A stretch of 64,000 nucleotides of DNA from Uranotaenia lowii (taxonomy: Eukaryota; Arthropoda; Insecta; Diptera; Culicidae). The stretch spans positions 248,001-312,000 of the forward strand of contig NW_026598533.1 in NCBI RefSeq assembly GCF_029784155.1. The letters are read 5' to 3'. Numbering within the stretch: the stretch's first letter is position 1; each line of letters begins with the position of its first letter. Shown piece after piece: positions 1 through 11,879 of this stretch. The notes beneath the pieces were generated by a model, which saw only the letters and a list, made by a program, of their open reading frames with translations, ran no database searches and was not told the origin of the DNA. A program made the translations under genes and the position numbers.

Positions 1-68
1 AGAAGCGTTTTTCGGGCATTCTGAGCTTAATTTGGGATCACAACTTTAAAATGCGATTTCTGGCCTTT
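1..68 (+). repeat. Reference monomer, class A
   Basis: First complete unit, identical to the majority form and used here for numbering. In order: AGAAGCG (1-7), five T (8-12), CGGGC (13-17), ATTCTGAGCTTAATTT (18-33), GGGATCACAAC (34-44), TTTAAAATGCG (45-55), then ATTTCTGGCCTTT (56-68). Composition is 16 A, 25 T, 15 G and 12 C. CpG occurs at 6-7, 13-14 and 54-55. Bases 54-61 can pair imperfectly with bases 1-7 of the next monomer around a 7-base loop. The choice of start is arbitrary because the array is circularly permutable. Confidence 0.97.
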
Positions 69-1903
69 AGAAGCGTTTTTCGGGCATTCTGAGCTTAATT
101 TGGGATCACAACTTTAAAATGCGATTTCTGGCCTTTAGAAGCGTTTTTCGGGCATTCTGAGCTTAATTTGGGATCACAACTTTAAAATGCGATTTCTGGC
201 CTTTAGAAGCGTTTTTTAGCGATTCTGAGCTTAATTTGGGATCACAACTTTAAAATGCGATTTCTGGCCTTTAGAAGCGTTTTTCGAGCATTCTGAGCTT
301 AATTTGGGATCACAACTTTAAAATGCGATTTCTGGCCTTTAGAAGCGTTGTTTAGCGATTCTGAGCTTAATTTGGGATCACAACTTTAAAATGCGATTTC
401 TGGCCTTTAGAAGCGTTTTTCGGGCATTCTGAGCTTAATTTGGGATCACAACTTTAAAATGCGATTTCTGGCCTTTAGAAGCGTTTTTAGCGATTCTGAG
501 CTTAATTTGGGATCACAACTTTAAAATGCGATTTCTGGCCTTTAGAAGCGTTTTTCGGGCATTCTGAGCTTAATTTGGGATCACAACTTTAAAATGCGAT
601 TTCTGGCCTTTAGAAGCGTTTTTCGGGCATTCTGAGCTTAATTTGGGATCACAACTTTAAAATGCGATTTCTGGCCTTTAGAAGCGTTTTTCGGGCATGC
701 TGAGCTTAATTTGGGATCACAACTTTAAAATGCGATTTCTGGCCTTTAGAAGCGTTTTTCGGGCATTCTGAGCTTAATTTGGGATCACAACTTTAAAATG
801 CGATCTCTGGCCTTTAGAAGCGTTTTTCGGGCGTTCTGAGCTTAATTTGGGATCACAACTTTAAAATGCGATTTCTGGCCTTTAGAAGCGTTTTTTAGCG
901 ATTCTGAGCTTAATTTGGGATCACAACTTTAAAATGCGATTTCTGGCCTTTAGAAGCGTTTTTCGGGCATTCTGAGCTTAATTTGGGATCACAACTTTAA
1001 AATGCGATTTCTGGCCTTTAGAAGCGTTTTTCGGGCATTCTGAGCTTAATTTGGGATCACAACTTTAAAATGCGATTTCTGGCCTTTAGAAGCGTTTTTT
1101 AGCGATTCTGAGCTTAATTTGGGATCACAACTTTAAAATGCGATTTCTGGCCTTTAGAAGCGTTTTTTAGCGATTCTGAGCTTAATTTGGGATCACAACT
1201 TTAAAATGCGATTTCTGGGCTTCAGAAGCGTTTTTCGGGCATTCTGAGCTTAATTTGGGATCACAACTTTAAAATGCGATTTCTGGCCTTTAGAAGCGTT
1301 TTTCGGGCATTCTGAGCTTAATTTGGGATCACAACTTTAAAATGCGATTTCTGGCCTTTAGAAGCGTTTTTCGGGCATTCTGAGCTTAATTTGGGATCAC
1401 AGCTTTAAAATGCGATTTCTGGCCTTTAGAAGCGTTTTTTAGCGATTCTGAGCTTAATTTGGGATCACAACTTTAAAATGCGATTTCTGGCCTTTAGAAG
1501 CGTTTTTTAGCGATTCTGAGCTTAATTTGGGATCACAACTTTAAAATGCGATTTCTGGCCTTTAGAAGCGTTTTTCGGGCATTCTGAGCTTAATTTGGGA
1601 TCACAACTTTAAAATGCGATTTCTGGCCTTTAGAAGCGTTTTTCGGGCATTCTGAGCTTAATTTGGGATCACAACTTTAAAATGCGATTTCTGGCCTTTA
1701 GAAGCGTTTTTTAGCGATTCTGAGCTTAATTTGGGATCACAACTTTAAAATGCGATTTCTGGCCTTTAGAAGCGTTTTTCGGGCATTCTGAGCTTAATTT
1801 GGGATCACAACTTTAAAATGCGATTTCTGGCCTTTAGAAGCGTTTTTCGGGCATTCTGAGCTTAATTTGGGATCACAGCTTTAAAATGCGATTTCTGGCC
1901 TTT

Positions 1904-2311
1904 AGAAGCGTTTTTCGGGCATTCTGAGCTTAATTTGGGATCACAACTTTAAAATGCGATTTCTGGCCTTTAGAAGCGTTTTTCGGGCATTCTGAGCTTA
2001 ATTTGGGATCACAACTTTAAAATGCGATTTCTGGCCTTTAGAAGCGTTTTTCGGGCATTCTGAGCTTAATTTGGGATCACAGCTTTAAAATGCGATTTCT
2101 GGCCTTTAGAAGCGTTTTTCGGGCATTCTGAGCTTAATTTGGGATCACAACTTTAAAATGCGATTTCTGGCCTTTAGAAGCGTTTTTCGGGCATTCTGAG
2201 CTTAATTTGGGATCACAACTTTAAAATGCGATTTCTGGCCTTTAGAAGCGTTTTTCGGGCATTCTGAGCTTAATTTGGGATCACAGCTTTAAAATGCGAT
2301 TTCTGGCCTTT
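1904..2311. repeat. Two 3-monomer units (204 bp), pattern A-A-Ag
   Basis: The A43G variant (CACAGC instead of CACAAC) appears at 1876, 2080 and 2284, spaced exactly 204 bp apart. The monomers carrying it are 1836-1903, 2040-2107 and 2244-2311. The two intervening units of three monomers share the order A, A, Ag. This is the smallest higher-order period in the left part of the array. Confidence 0.8.
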
Positions 2312-2651
2312 AGAAGCGTTTTTCGGGCATTCTGAGCTTAATTTGGGATCACAACTTTAAAATGCGATTTCTGGCCTTTAGAAGCGTTTTTTAGCGATTC
2401 TGAGCTTAATTTGGGATCACAACTTTAAAATGCGATTTCTGGCCTTTAGAAGCGTTTTTCGGGCATTCTGAGCTTAATTTGGGATCACAACTTTAAAATG
2501 CGATTTCTGGCCTTTAGAAGCGTTTTTCGGGCATTCTGAGCTTAATTTGGGATCACAACTTTAAAATGCGATTTCTGGCCTTTAGAAGCGTTTTTTAGCG
2601 ATTCTGAGCTTAATTTGGGATCACAACTTTAAAATGCGATTTCTGGCCTTT

Positions 2652-5600
2652 AGAAGCATATTTCGGGCATTCTGAGCTTAATTTGGGATCACAACTTTAA
2701 AATGCGATTTCTGGCCTTTAGAAGCGTTTTTTAGCGATTCTGAGCTTAATTTGGGATCACAACTTTAAAATGCGATTTCTGGCCTTTAGAAGCGTTTTTC
2801 GGGCATTCTGAGCTTAATTTGGGATCACAACTTTAAAATGCGATTTCTGGCCTTTAGAAGCGTTTTTCGGGCATTCTGAGCTTAATTTGGGATCACAACT
2901 TTAAAATGCGATTTCTGGCCTTTAGAAGCGTTTTTTAGCGATTCTGAGCTTAATTTGGGATCACAACTTTAAAATGCGATTTCTGGCCTTTAGAAGCGTT
3001 TTTCGGGCATTCTGAGCTTAATTTGGGATCACAGCTTTAAAATGCGATTTCTGGCCTTTAGAAGCGTTTTTTAGCGATTCTGAGCATAATTTGGGATCAC
3101 AACTTTAAAATGCGATTTCTGGCCTTTAGAAGCGTTTTTTAGCGATTCTGAGCTTAATTTGGGATCACAACTTTAAAATGCGATTTCTGGCCTTTAGAAG
3201 CGTTTTTCGGGCATTCTGAGCTTAATTTGGGATCACAACTTTAAAATGCGATTTCTGGCCTTTAGAAGCGTTTTTCGGGCATTCTGAGCTTAATTTGGGA
3301 TCACAACTTTAAAATGCGATTTCTGGCCTTTAGAAGCGTTTTTTAGCGATTCTGAGCTTAATTTGGGATCACAACTTTAAAATGCGATTTCTGGCCTTTA
3401 GAAGCATATTTCGGGCATTCTGAGCTTAATTTGGGATCACAACTTTAAAATGCGATTTCTGGCCTTTAGAAGCGTTTTTTAGCGATTCTGAGCTTAATTT
3501 GGGATCACAACTTTAAAATGCGATTTCTGACCTTTAGAAGCGTTTTTCGGGCATTCTGAGCTTAATTTGCGATCTCTGGCCTTTAGAAGCGTTTTTCGGG
3601 CGTTCTGAGCTTAATTTGGGATCACAACTTTAAAATGCGATTTCTGGCCTTTAGAAGCGTTTTTTAGCGATTCTGAGCTTAATTTGAGATCACAACTTTA
3701 AAATGCGATTTCTGGCCTTTAGAAGCGTTTTTCGGGCATTCTGAGCTTAATTTGGAGTCACAACTTTAAAATGCGATTTCTGGCCTTTAGAAGCGTTTTT
3801 CGGGCATTCTGAGCTTAATTTGGGATCACAACTTTAAAATGCGATTTCTGGCCTTTAGAAGCGTTTTTTAGCGATTCTGAGCTTAATTTGGGATCACAAC
3901 TTTAAAATGCGATTTCTGGCCTTTAGAAGCGTTTTTCGGGCATTCTGAGCTTAATTTGGGATCACAACTTTAAAATGCGATTTCTGGCCTTTAGAAGCGT
4001 TTTTTAGCGATTCTGAGCTTAATTTGGGATCACAACTTTAAAATGCGATTTCTGGCCTTTAGAAGCGTTTTTCGGGCATTCTGAGCTTAATTTGGGATCA
4101 CAACTTTAAAATGCGATTTCTGGCCTTTAGAAGCGTTTTTCGGGCATTCTGAGCTTAATTTGGGATCACAACTTTAAAATGCGATTTCTGGCCTTTAGAA
4201 GCGTTTTTTAGCGATTCTGAGCTTAATTTGGGATCACAACTTTAAAATGCGATTTCTGGCCTTTAGAAGCGTTTTTCGGGCATTCTGAGCTTAATTTGGG
4301 ATCACAACTTTAAAATGCGATTTCTGGCCTTTAGAAGCGTTTTTCGGGCATTCTGAGCTTAATTTGGGATCACAACTTTAAAATGCGATTTCTGGCCTTT
4401 AGAAGCGTTTTTCGGGCATTCTGAGCTTAATTTGGGATCACAACTTTAAAATGCGATTTCTGGCCTTTAGAAGCGTTTTTCGGGCATTCTGAGCTTAATT
4501 TGGGATCACAACTTTAAAATGCGATTTCTGGCCTTTAGAAGCGTTTTTCGGGCATTCTGAGCTTAATTTGGGATCACAACTTTAAAATGCGATTTCTGGC
4601 CTTTAGAAGCGTTTTTTAGCGATTCTGAGCTTAATTTGGGATCACAACTTTAAAATGCGATTTCTGGCCTTTAGAAGCGTTTTTTAGCGATTCTGAGCTT
4701 AATTTGGGATCACAACTTTAAAATGCGATTTCTGGCCTTTAGAAGCGTTTTTCGGGCATTCTGAGCTTAATTTGGGATCACAACTTTAAAATGCGATTTC
4801 TGGCCTTTAGAAGCGTTTTTTAGCGATTCTGAGCTTAATTTGGGATCACAACTTTAAAATGCGATTTCTGGCCTTTAGAAGCGTTTTTCGGGCATTCTGA
4901 GCTTAATTTGGAGTCACAACTTTAAAATGCGATTTCTGGCCTTTAGAAGCGTTTTTCGGGCATTCTGAGCTTAATTTGGGATCACAACTTTAAAATGCGA
5001 TTTCTGGCCTTTAGAAGCATATTTCGGGCATTCTGAGCTTAATTTGGGATCACAACTTTAAAATGCGATTTCTGGCCTTTAGAAGCGTTTTTTAGCGATT
5101 CTGAGCTTAATTTGGGATCACAACTTTAAAATGCGATTTCTGGCCTTTAGAAGCGTTTTTCGGGCATTCTGAGCTTAATTTGGGATCACAACTTTAAAAT
5201 GCGATTTCTGGCCTTTAGAAGCGTTTTTTAGCGATTCTGAGCTTAATTTGGGATCACAACTTTAAAATGCGATTTCTGGCCTTTAGAAGCGTTTTTCGGG
5301 CATTCTGAGCTTAATTTGGGATCACAACTTTAAAATGCGATTTCTGGCCTTTAGAAGCGTTTTTCGGGCATTCTGAGCTTAATTTGGGATCACAACTTTA
5401 AAATGCGATTTCTGGCCTTTAGAAGCGTTTTTCGGGCATTCTGAGCTTAATTTGGGATCACAACTTTAAAATGCGATTTCTGGCCTTTAGAAGCGTTTTT
5501 CGGGCATTCTGAGCTTAATTTGGGATCACAACTTTAAAATGCGATTTCTGGCCTTTAGAAGCATATTTCGGGCATTCTGAGCTTAATTTGGGATCACAAC

Positions 5601-7596
5601 TTTAAAATGCGATTTCTGGCCTTTAGAAGCGTTTTTTAGTGATTCTGAGCTTAATTTGGGATCACAACTTTAAAATGCGATTTCTGGCCTTTAGAAGCGT
5701 TTTTCGGGCATACTGAGCTTAATTTGGGATCACAACTTTAAAATACGATTTCTGGCCTTTAGAAGCGTTTTTTAGCGATTCTGAGCTTAATTTGGGATCA
5801 CAACTTTAAAATGCGATTTCTGGCCTTTAGAAGCGTTTTTCGGGCATTCTGAGCTTAATTTGGGATCACAACTTTAAAATGCGATTTCTGGCCTTTAGAA
5901 GCGTTTTTTAGCGATTCTGAGCTTAATTTGGGATCACAACTTTAAAATGCGATTTCTGGCCTTTAGAAGCGTTTTTCGGGCATTCTGAGCTTAATTTGGG
6001 ATCACAACTTTAAAATGCGATTTCTGGCCTTTAGAAGCGTTTTTCGGGCATTCTGAGCTTAATTTGGGATCACAACTTTAAAATGCGATTTCTGGCCTTT
6101 AGAAGCGTTTTTCGGGCATTTTGAGCTTAATTTGGGATCACAACTTTAAAATGCGATTTCTGGCCTTTAGAAGCGTTTTTCGGGCATTCTGAGCTTAATT
6201 TGGGATCACAACTTTAAAATGCGATTTCTGGCCTTTAGAAGCATATTTCGGGCATTCTGAGCTTAATTTGGGATCACAACTTTAAAATGCGATTTCTGGC
6301 CTTTAGAAGCGTTTTTTAGCGATTCTGAGCTTAATTTGGGATCACAACTTTAAAATGCGATTTCTGGCCTTTAGAAGCGTTTTTCGGGCATTCTGAGCTT
6401 AATTTGGGATCACAACTTTAAAATGCGATTTCTGGCCTTTAGAAGCGTTTTTTAGCGATTCTGAGCTTAATTTGGGATCACAACTTTAAAATGCGATTTC
6501 TGGCCTTTAGAAGCGTTTTTCGGGCATTCTGAGCTTAATTTGGGATCACAACTTTAAAATGCGATTTCTGGCCTTTAGAAGCGTTTTTCGGGCATTCTGA
6601 GCTTAATTTGGGATCACAACTTTAAAATGCGATTTCTGGCCTTTAGAAGCGTTTTTTAGCGATTCTGAGCTTAATTTGGGATCACAACTTTAAAATGCGA
6701 TTTCTGGCCTTTAGAAGCGTTTTTCGGGCATTCTGAGCTTAATTTGGGATCACAACTTTAAAATGCGATTTCTGGCCTTTAGAAGCGTTTTTCGGGCATT
6801 CTGAGCTTAATTTGGGATCACAACTTTAAAATGCGATTTCTGGCCTTTAGAAGCGTTTTTTAGCGATTCTGAGCTTAATTTGGGATCACAACTTTAAAAT
6901 GCGATTTCTGGCCTTTAGAAGCGTTTTTCGGGCATTCTGAGCTTAATTTGGGATCACAACCTTAAAATGCGATTTCTGGCCTTTAGAAGCGTTTTTCGGG
7001 CATTCTGAGCTTAATTTGGGATCACAACTTTAAAATGCGATTTCTGGCCTTTAGAAGCGTTTTTCGGGCATTCTGAGCTTAATTTGGGATCACAACTTTA
7101 AAATGCGATTTCTGGCCTTTAGAAGCGTTTTTTAGCGATTCTGAGCTTAATTTGGGATCACAACTTTAAAATGCGATTTCTGGCCTTTAGAAGCGTTTTT
7201 TAGCGATTCTGAGCTTAATTTGGGATCACAACTTTAAAATGCGATTTCTGGCCTTTAGAAGCGTTTTTCGGGCATTCTGAGCTTAATTTGGGATCACAAC
7301 TTTAAAATGCGATTTCTGGCCTTTAGAAGCGTTTTTTAGCGATTCTGAGCTTAATTTGGGATCACAACTTTAAAATGCGATTTCTGGCCTTTAGAAGCGT
7401 TTTTCGGGCATTCTGAGCTTAATTTGGGATCACAACTTTAAAATGCGATTTCTGGCCTTTAGAAGCGTTTTTCGGGCATTCTGAGCTTAATTTGGGATCA
7501 CAACTTTAAAATGCGATTTCTGGCCTTTAGAAGCGTTTTTCGGGCATTCTGAGCTTAATTTGGGATCACAACTTTAAAATGCGATTTCTGGCCTTT
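2652..7596. repeat. Array domain 2: A/B monomers with class F
   Basis: This domain holds all five F monomers (GCATATTT head: G7A plus T9A), starting at 2652, 3400, 5013, 5557 and 6237. Spacings are 748 bp (11 monomers), 1,613 bp (24 monomers minus a 19-bp deletion), 544 bp (8) and 680 bp (10). After F the order is usually F-B-A-B-A-A-A-A or a small change of it, so F marks a loosely kept higher-order repeat. Tail variants n and m appear first near 3,660-3,770. No gene is present. Confidence 0.82.
3536..3584 (+). repeat. 49-bp monomer with 19-bp internal deletion
   Basis: This monomer runs from AATTTG straight into CGATCTCTGG, removing 19 bases from about base 35 to base 53. It is the only internal deletion larger than 1 bp that I found in the window. 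A short TG/G match at the two edges fits slippage or end joining with minimal homology. It still carries the s variant (GATCTC) and is followed by a class G monomer at 3585, so the linked s-G pair survived. It also shifts the phase of everything downstream by 19 bp. Confidence 0.93.
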
Positions 7597-10179
7597 AGAA
7601 GCATTTTTCGGGCATTCTGAGCTTAATTTGGGATCACAACTTTAAAATGCGATTTCTGGCCTTTAGAAGCGTTTTTTAGCGATTCTGAGCTTAATTTGGG
7701 ATCACAACTTTAAAATGCGATTTCTGGCCTTTAGAAGCGTTTTTCGGGCATTCTGAGCTTAATTTGGGATCACAACTTTAAAATGCGATTTCTGGCCTTT
7801 AGAAGCGTTTTTAGCGATTCTGAGCTTAATTTGGGATCACAACTTTAAAATGCGATTTCTGGCCTTTAGAAGCGTTTTTCGGGCATTCTGAGCTTAATTT
7901 GGGATCACAACTTTAAAATGCGATTTCTGGCCTTTAGAAGCGTTTTTCGGGCATTCTGAGCTTAATTTGGGATCACAACTTTAAAATGCGATTTCTGGCC
8001 TTTAGAAGCGTTTTTCGGGCATTCTGAGCTTAATTTGGGATCACAACTTTAAAATGCGATTTCTGGCCTTTAGAAGCGTTTTTCGGGCATTCTGAGCTTA
8101 ATTTGGGATCACAACTTTAAAATGCGATTTCTGGCCTTTAGAAGCATTTTTCGGGCATTCTGAGCTTAATTTGGGATCACAACTTTAAAATGCGATTTCT
8201 GGCCTTTAGAAGCGTTTTTTAGCGATTCTGAGCTTAATTTGGGATCACAACTTTAAAATGCGATTTCTGGCCTTTAGAAGCGTTTTTCGGGCATTCTGAG
8301 CTTAATTTGGGATCACAACTTTAAAATGCGATTTCTGGCCTTTAGAAGCGTTTTTTCGGATTCTGAGCTTAATTTGGGATCACAACTTTAAAATGCGATT
8401 TCTGGCCTTTAGAAGCGTTTTTCGGGCATTCTGAGCTTAATTTGGGATCACAACTTTAAAATGCGATTTCTGGCCTTTAGAAGCGTTTTTCGGGCATTCT
8501 GAGCTTAATTTGGGATCACAACTTTAAAATGCGATTTCTGGCCTTTAGAAGCGTTTTTCGGGCATTCTGAGCTTAATTTGGGATCACAACTTTAAAATGC
8601 GATTTCTGGCCTTTAGAAGCATTTTTCGGGCATTCTGAGCTTAATTTGGGATCACAACTTTAAAATGCGATTTCTGGCCTTTAGAAGCGTTTTTTAGCGA
8701 TTCTGAGCTTTAATTTGGGATCACAACTTTAAAATGCGATTTCTGGCCTTTAGAAGCGTTTTTCGGGCATTCTGAGCTTAATTTGGGATCACAACTTTAA
8801 AATGCGATTTCTGGCCTTTAGAAGCGTTTTTTAGCGATTCTGAGCTTAATTTGGGATCACAACTTTAAAATGCGATTTCTGGCCTTTAGAAGCGTTTTTC
8901 GGGCATTCTGAGCTTAATTTGGGATCACAACTTTAAAATGCGATTTCTGGCCTTTAGAAGCGTTTTTCGGGCATTCTGAGCTTAATTTGGGATCACAACT
9001 TTAAAATGCGATTTCTGGCCTTTAGAAGCGTTTTTCGGGCATTCTGAGCTTAATTTGGGATCACAACTTTAAAATGCGATTTCTGGCCTTTAGAAGCGTT
9101 TTTCGGGCATTCTGAGCTTAATTTGGGATCACAACTTTAAAATGCGATTTCTGGCCTTTAGAAGCGTTTTTCGGGCATTCTGAGCTTAATTTGGGATCAC
9201 AACTTTAAAATGCGATTTCTGGCCTTTAGAAGCATTTTTCGGGCATTCTGAGCTTAATTTGGGATCACAACTTTAAAATGCGATTTCTGGCCTTTAGAAG
9301 CGTTTTTTAGCGATTCTGAGCTTAATTTGGGATCACAACTTTAAAATGCGATTTCTGGCCTTTAGAAGCGTTTTTCGGGCATTCTGAGCTTAATTTGGGA
9401 TCACAACTTTAAAATGCGATTTCTGGCCTTTAGAAGCGTTTTTTAGCGATTCTGAGCTTAATTTGGGATCACAACTTTAAAATGCGATTTCTGGCCTTTA
9501 GAAGCGTTTTTTAGCGATTCTGAGCTTAATTTGGGATCACAACTTTAAAATGCGATTTCTGGCCTTTAGAAGCGTTTTTTAGCGATTCTGAGCTTAATTT
9601 GGGATCACAACTTTAAAATGCGATTTCTGGCCTTTAGAAGCGTTTTTCGGGCATTCTGAGCTTAATTTGGGATCACAACTTTAAAATGCGATTTCTGGCC
9701 TTTAGAAGCGTTTTTCGGGCATTCTGAGCTTAATTTGGGATCACAACTTTAAAATGCGATTTCTGGCCTTTAGAAGCGTTTTTCGGGCATTCTGAGCTTA
9801 ATTTGGGATCACAACTTTAAAATGCGATTTCTGGCCTTTAGAAGCGTTTTTTAGCGATTCTGAGCTTAATTTGGGATCACAGCTTTAAAATGCGATTTCT
9901 GGCCTTTAGAAGCGTTTTTCGGGCATTCTGAGCTTAATTTGGGATCACAACTTTAAAATGCGATTTCTGGCCTTTAGAAGCGTTTTTCGGGCATTCTGAG
10001 CTTAATTTGGGATCACAACTTTAAAATGCGATTTCTGGCCTTTAGAAGCGTTTTTCGGGCATTCTGAGCTTAATTTGGGATCACAACTTTAAAATGCGAT
10101 TTCTGGCCTTTAGAAGCGTTTTTTAGCGATTCTGAGCTTAATTTGGGATCACAACTTTAAAATGCGATTTCTGGCCTTT
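7597..10179. repeat. Array domain 3: E-headed 7 to 9-monomer HOR, then A/B
   Basis: Class E (GCATTTTT, G7A) heads units starting at 7597, 8140, 8615 and 9228. Unit lengths are 543, 475 and 613 bp. The first is E-B-A-B-A-A-A-A. The second has a 67-bp monomer of odd core (8341 region, six T then CGGATT) and one fewer A. The third has a 69-bp B with an extra T near 8710 and one more A. The fourth begins E-B-A-B-B-B and runs out into ordinary A/B monomers by about 9.7 kb. This order matches the F-headed units just upstream. Confidence 0.85.
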
Positions 10180-11879
10180 AGAAGCGTTTTTCGGGCATTC
10201 TGAGCTTAATTTGGAATCACAACTTTAAAATGCGATTTCTGGCCTTTAGAAGCGTTTTTCGGGCATTCTGAGCTTAATTTGGGATCACAACTTTAAAATG
10301 CGATTTCTGGCCTTTAGAAGCGTTTTTTAGCGATTCTGAGCTTAATTTGGGATCACAACTTTAAAATGCGATTTCTGGCCTTTAGAAGCGTTTTTCGGGC
10401 ATTCTGAGCTTAATTTGGGATCACAGCTTTAAAATGCGATTTCTGGCCTTTAGAAGCGTTTTTTGGCCATTCTGAGCTTAATTTGGGATCACAACTTTAA
10501 AATGCGATTTCTGGCCTTTAGAAGCGTTTTTCGGGCATTCTGAGCTTAATTTGGGATCACAACTTTAAAATGCGATTTCTGGCCTTTAGAAGCGTTTTTC
10601 GGGCATTCTGAGCTTAATTTGGGATCACAACTTTAAAATGCGATTTCTGGCCTTTAGAAGCGTTTTTCGGGCATTCTGAGCTTAATTTGGGATCACAACT
10701 TTAAAATGCGATTTCTGGCCTTTAGAAGCGTTTTTCGGGCATTCTGAGCTTAATTTGGGATCACAACTTTAAAATGCGATTTCTGGCCTTTAGAAGCGTT
10801 TTTCGGGCATTCTGAGCTTAATTTGGGATCACAACTTTAAAATGCGATTTCTGGCCTTTAGAAGCGTTTTTTAGCGATTCTGAGCTTAATTTGGGATCAC
10901 AACTTTAAAATGCGATTTCTGGCCTTTAGAAGCGTTTTTCGGGCATTCTGAGCTTAATTTGGGATCACAACTTTAAAATGCGATTTCTAGCCTTTAGAAG
11001 CGTTTTTCGGGCATGCTGAGCTTAATTTGGGATCACAACTTTAAAATGCGATTTCTGGCCTTTAGAAGCGTTTTTCGGGCATTCTGAGCTTAATTTGGGA
11101 TCACAACTTTAAAATGCGATTTCTGGCCTTTAGAAGCGTTTTTCGGGCATTCTGAGCTTAATTTGGAGTCACAACTTTAAAATGCGATTTCTGGCCTTTA
11201 GAAGCGTTTTTTAGCGATTCTGAGCTTAATTTGGGATCACAACTTTAAAATGCGATTTCTGGCCTTTAGAAGCGTTTTTCGGGCATTCTGAGCTTAATTT
11301 GGGATCACAACTTTAAAATGCGATTTCTGGCCTTTAGAAGCGTTTTTCGGGCATTCTGAGCTTAATTTGGGATCACAACTTTAAAATGCGATTTCTGGCC
11401 TTTAGAAGCGTTTTTCGGGCATTCTGAGCTTAATTTGGGATCACAACTTTAAAATGCGATTTCTGGCCTTTAGAAGCGTTTTTCGGGCATTCTGAGCTTA
11501 ATTTGGGATCACAACTTTAAAATGCGATTTCTGGCCTTTAGAAGCGTTTTTCGGGCATTCTGAGCTTAATTTGGGATCACAACTTTAAAATGCGATTTCT
11601 GGCCTTTAGAAGCGTTTTTTAGCGATTCTGAGCTTAATTTGAGATCACAACTTTAAAATGCGATTTCTGGCCTTTAGAAGCGTTTTTCGGGCATTCTGAG
11701 CTTAATTTGGGATCACAACTTTAAAATGCGATTTCTGGCCTTTAGAAGCGTTTTTTAGCGATTCTGAGCTTAATTTGAGATCACAACTTTAAAATGCGAT
11801 TTCTGGCCTTTAGAAGCGTTTTTCGGGCATTCTGAGCTTAATTTGGGATCACAACTTTAAAATGCGATTTCTGGCCTTT
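10180..11879. repeat. 25-monomer HOR unit, copy 1 (1,700 bp)
   Basis: The unit starts with a rare monomer bearing GGAATC (G36A) and continues A, B, Ag, C. The same marked monomer returns at 11880, exactly 25 x 68 bp later. The Ag-C pair (CACAGC tail followed by a TGGCC core) shows the same offset. Class C appears here for the first time, at 10452. Further along are a GCATGC monomer (11011-11016), an m-tailed monomer at 11132 and two n-tailed B monomers. Confidence 0.88.

Larger units (their letters stand above)
1..2651. repeat. Array domain 1: irregular A/B monomers
   Basis: Thirty-nine monomers, mainly A (CGGGC core) and B (TAGCG core) in irregular order. The first s-G haplotype (GATCTC followed by CGGGCG) is at about 804-835. 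A GCATGC-bearing A monomer is at 680-747, and a CGAGC monomer at 273-340 lacks the extra G that later K monomers carry. One B monomer (477-543) is 67 bp because it has lost a T. Classes C, D, E, H, I and J are absent, as is F. No gene or unique sequence is present. Confidence 0.85.

Noticed and set aside
8..13. Rho-independent type terminator (hairpin plus T run)
   Set aside because: The border hairpin is followed by a T run, but the stem is weak and bulged, the setting is a eukaryotic-type satellite and it occurs in every monomer.
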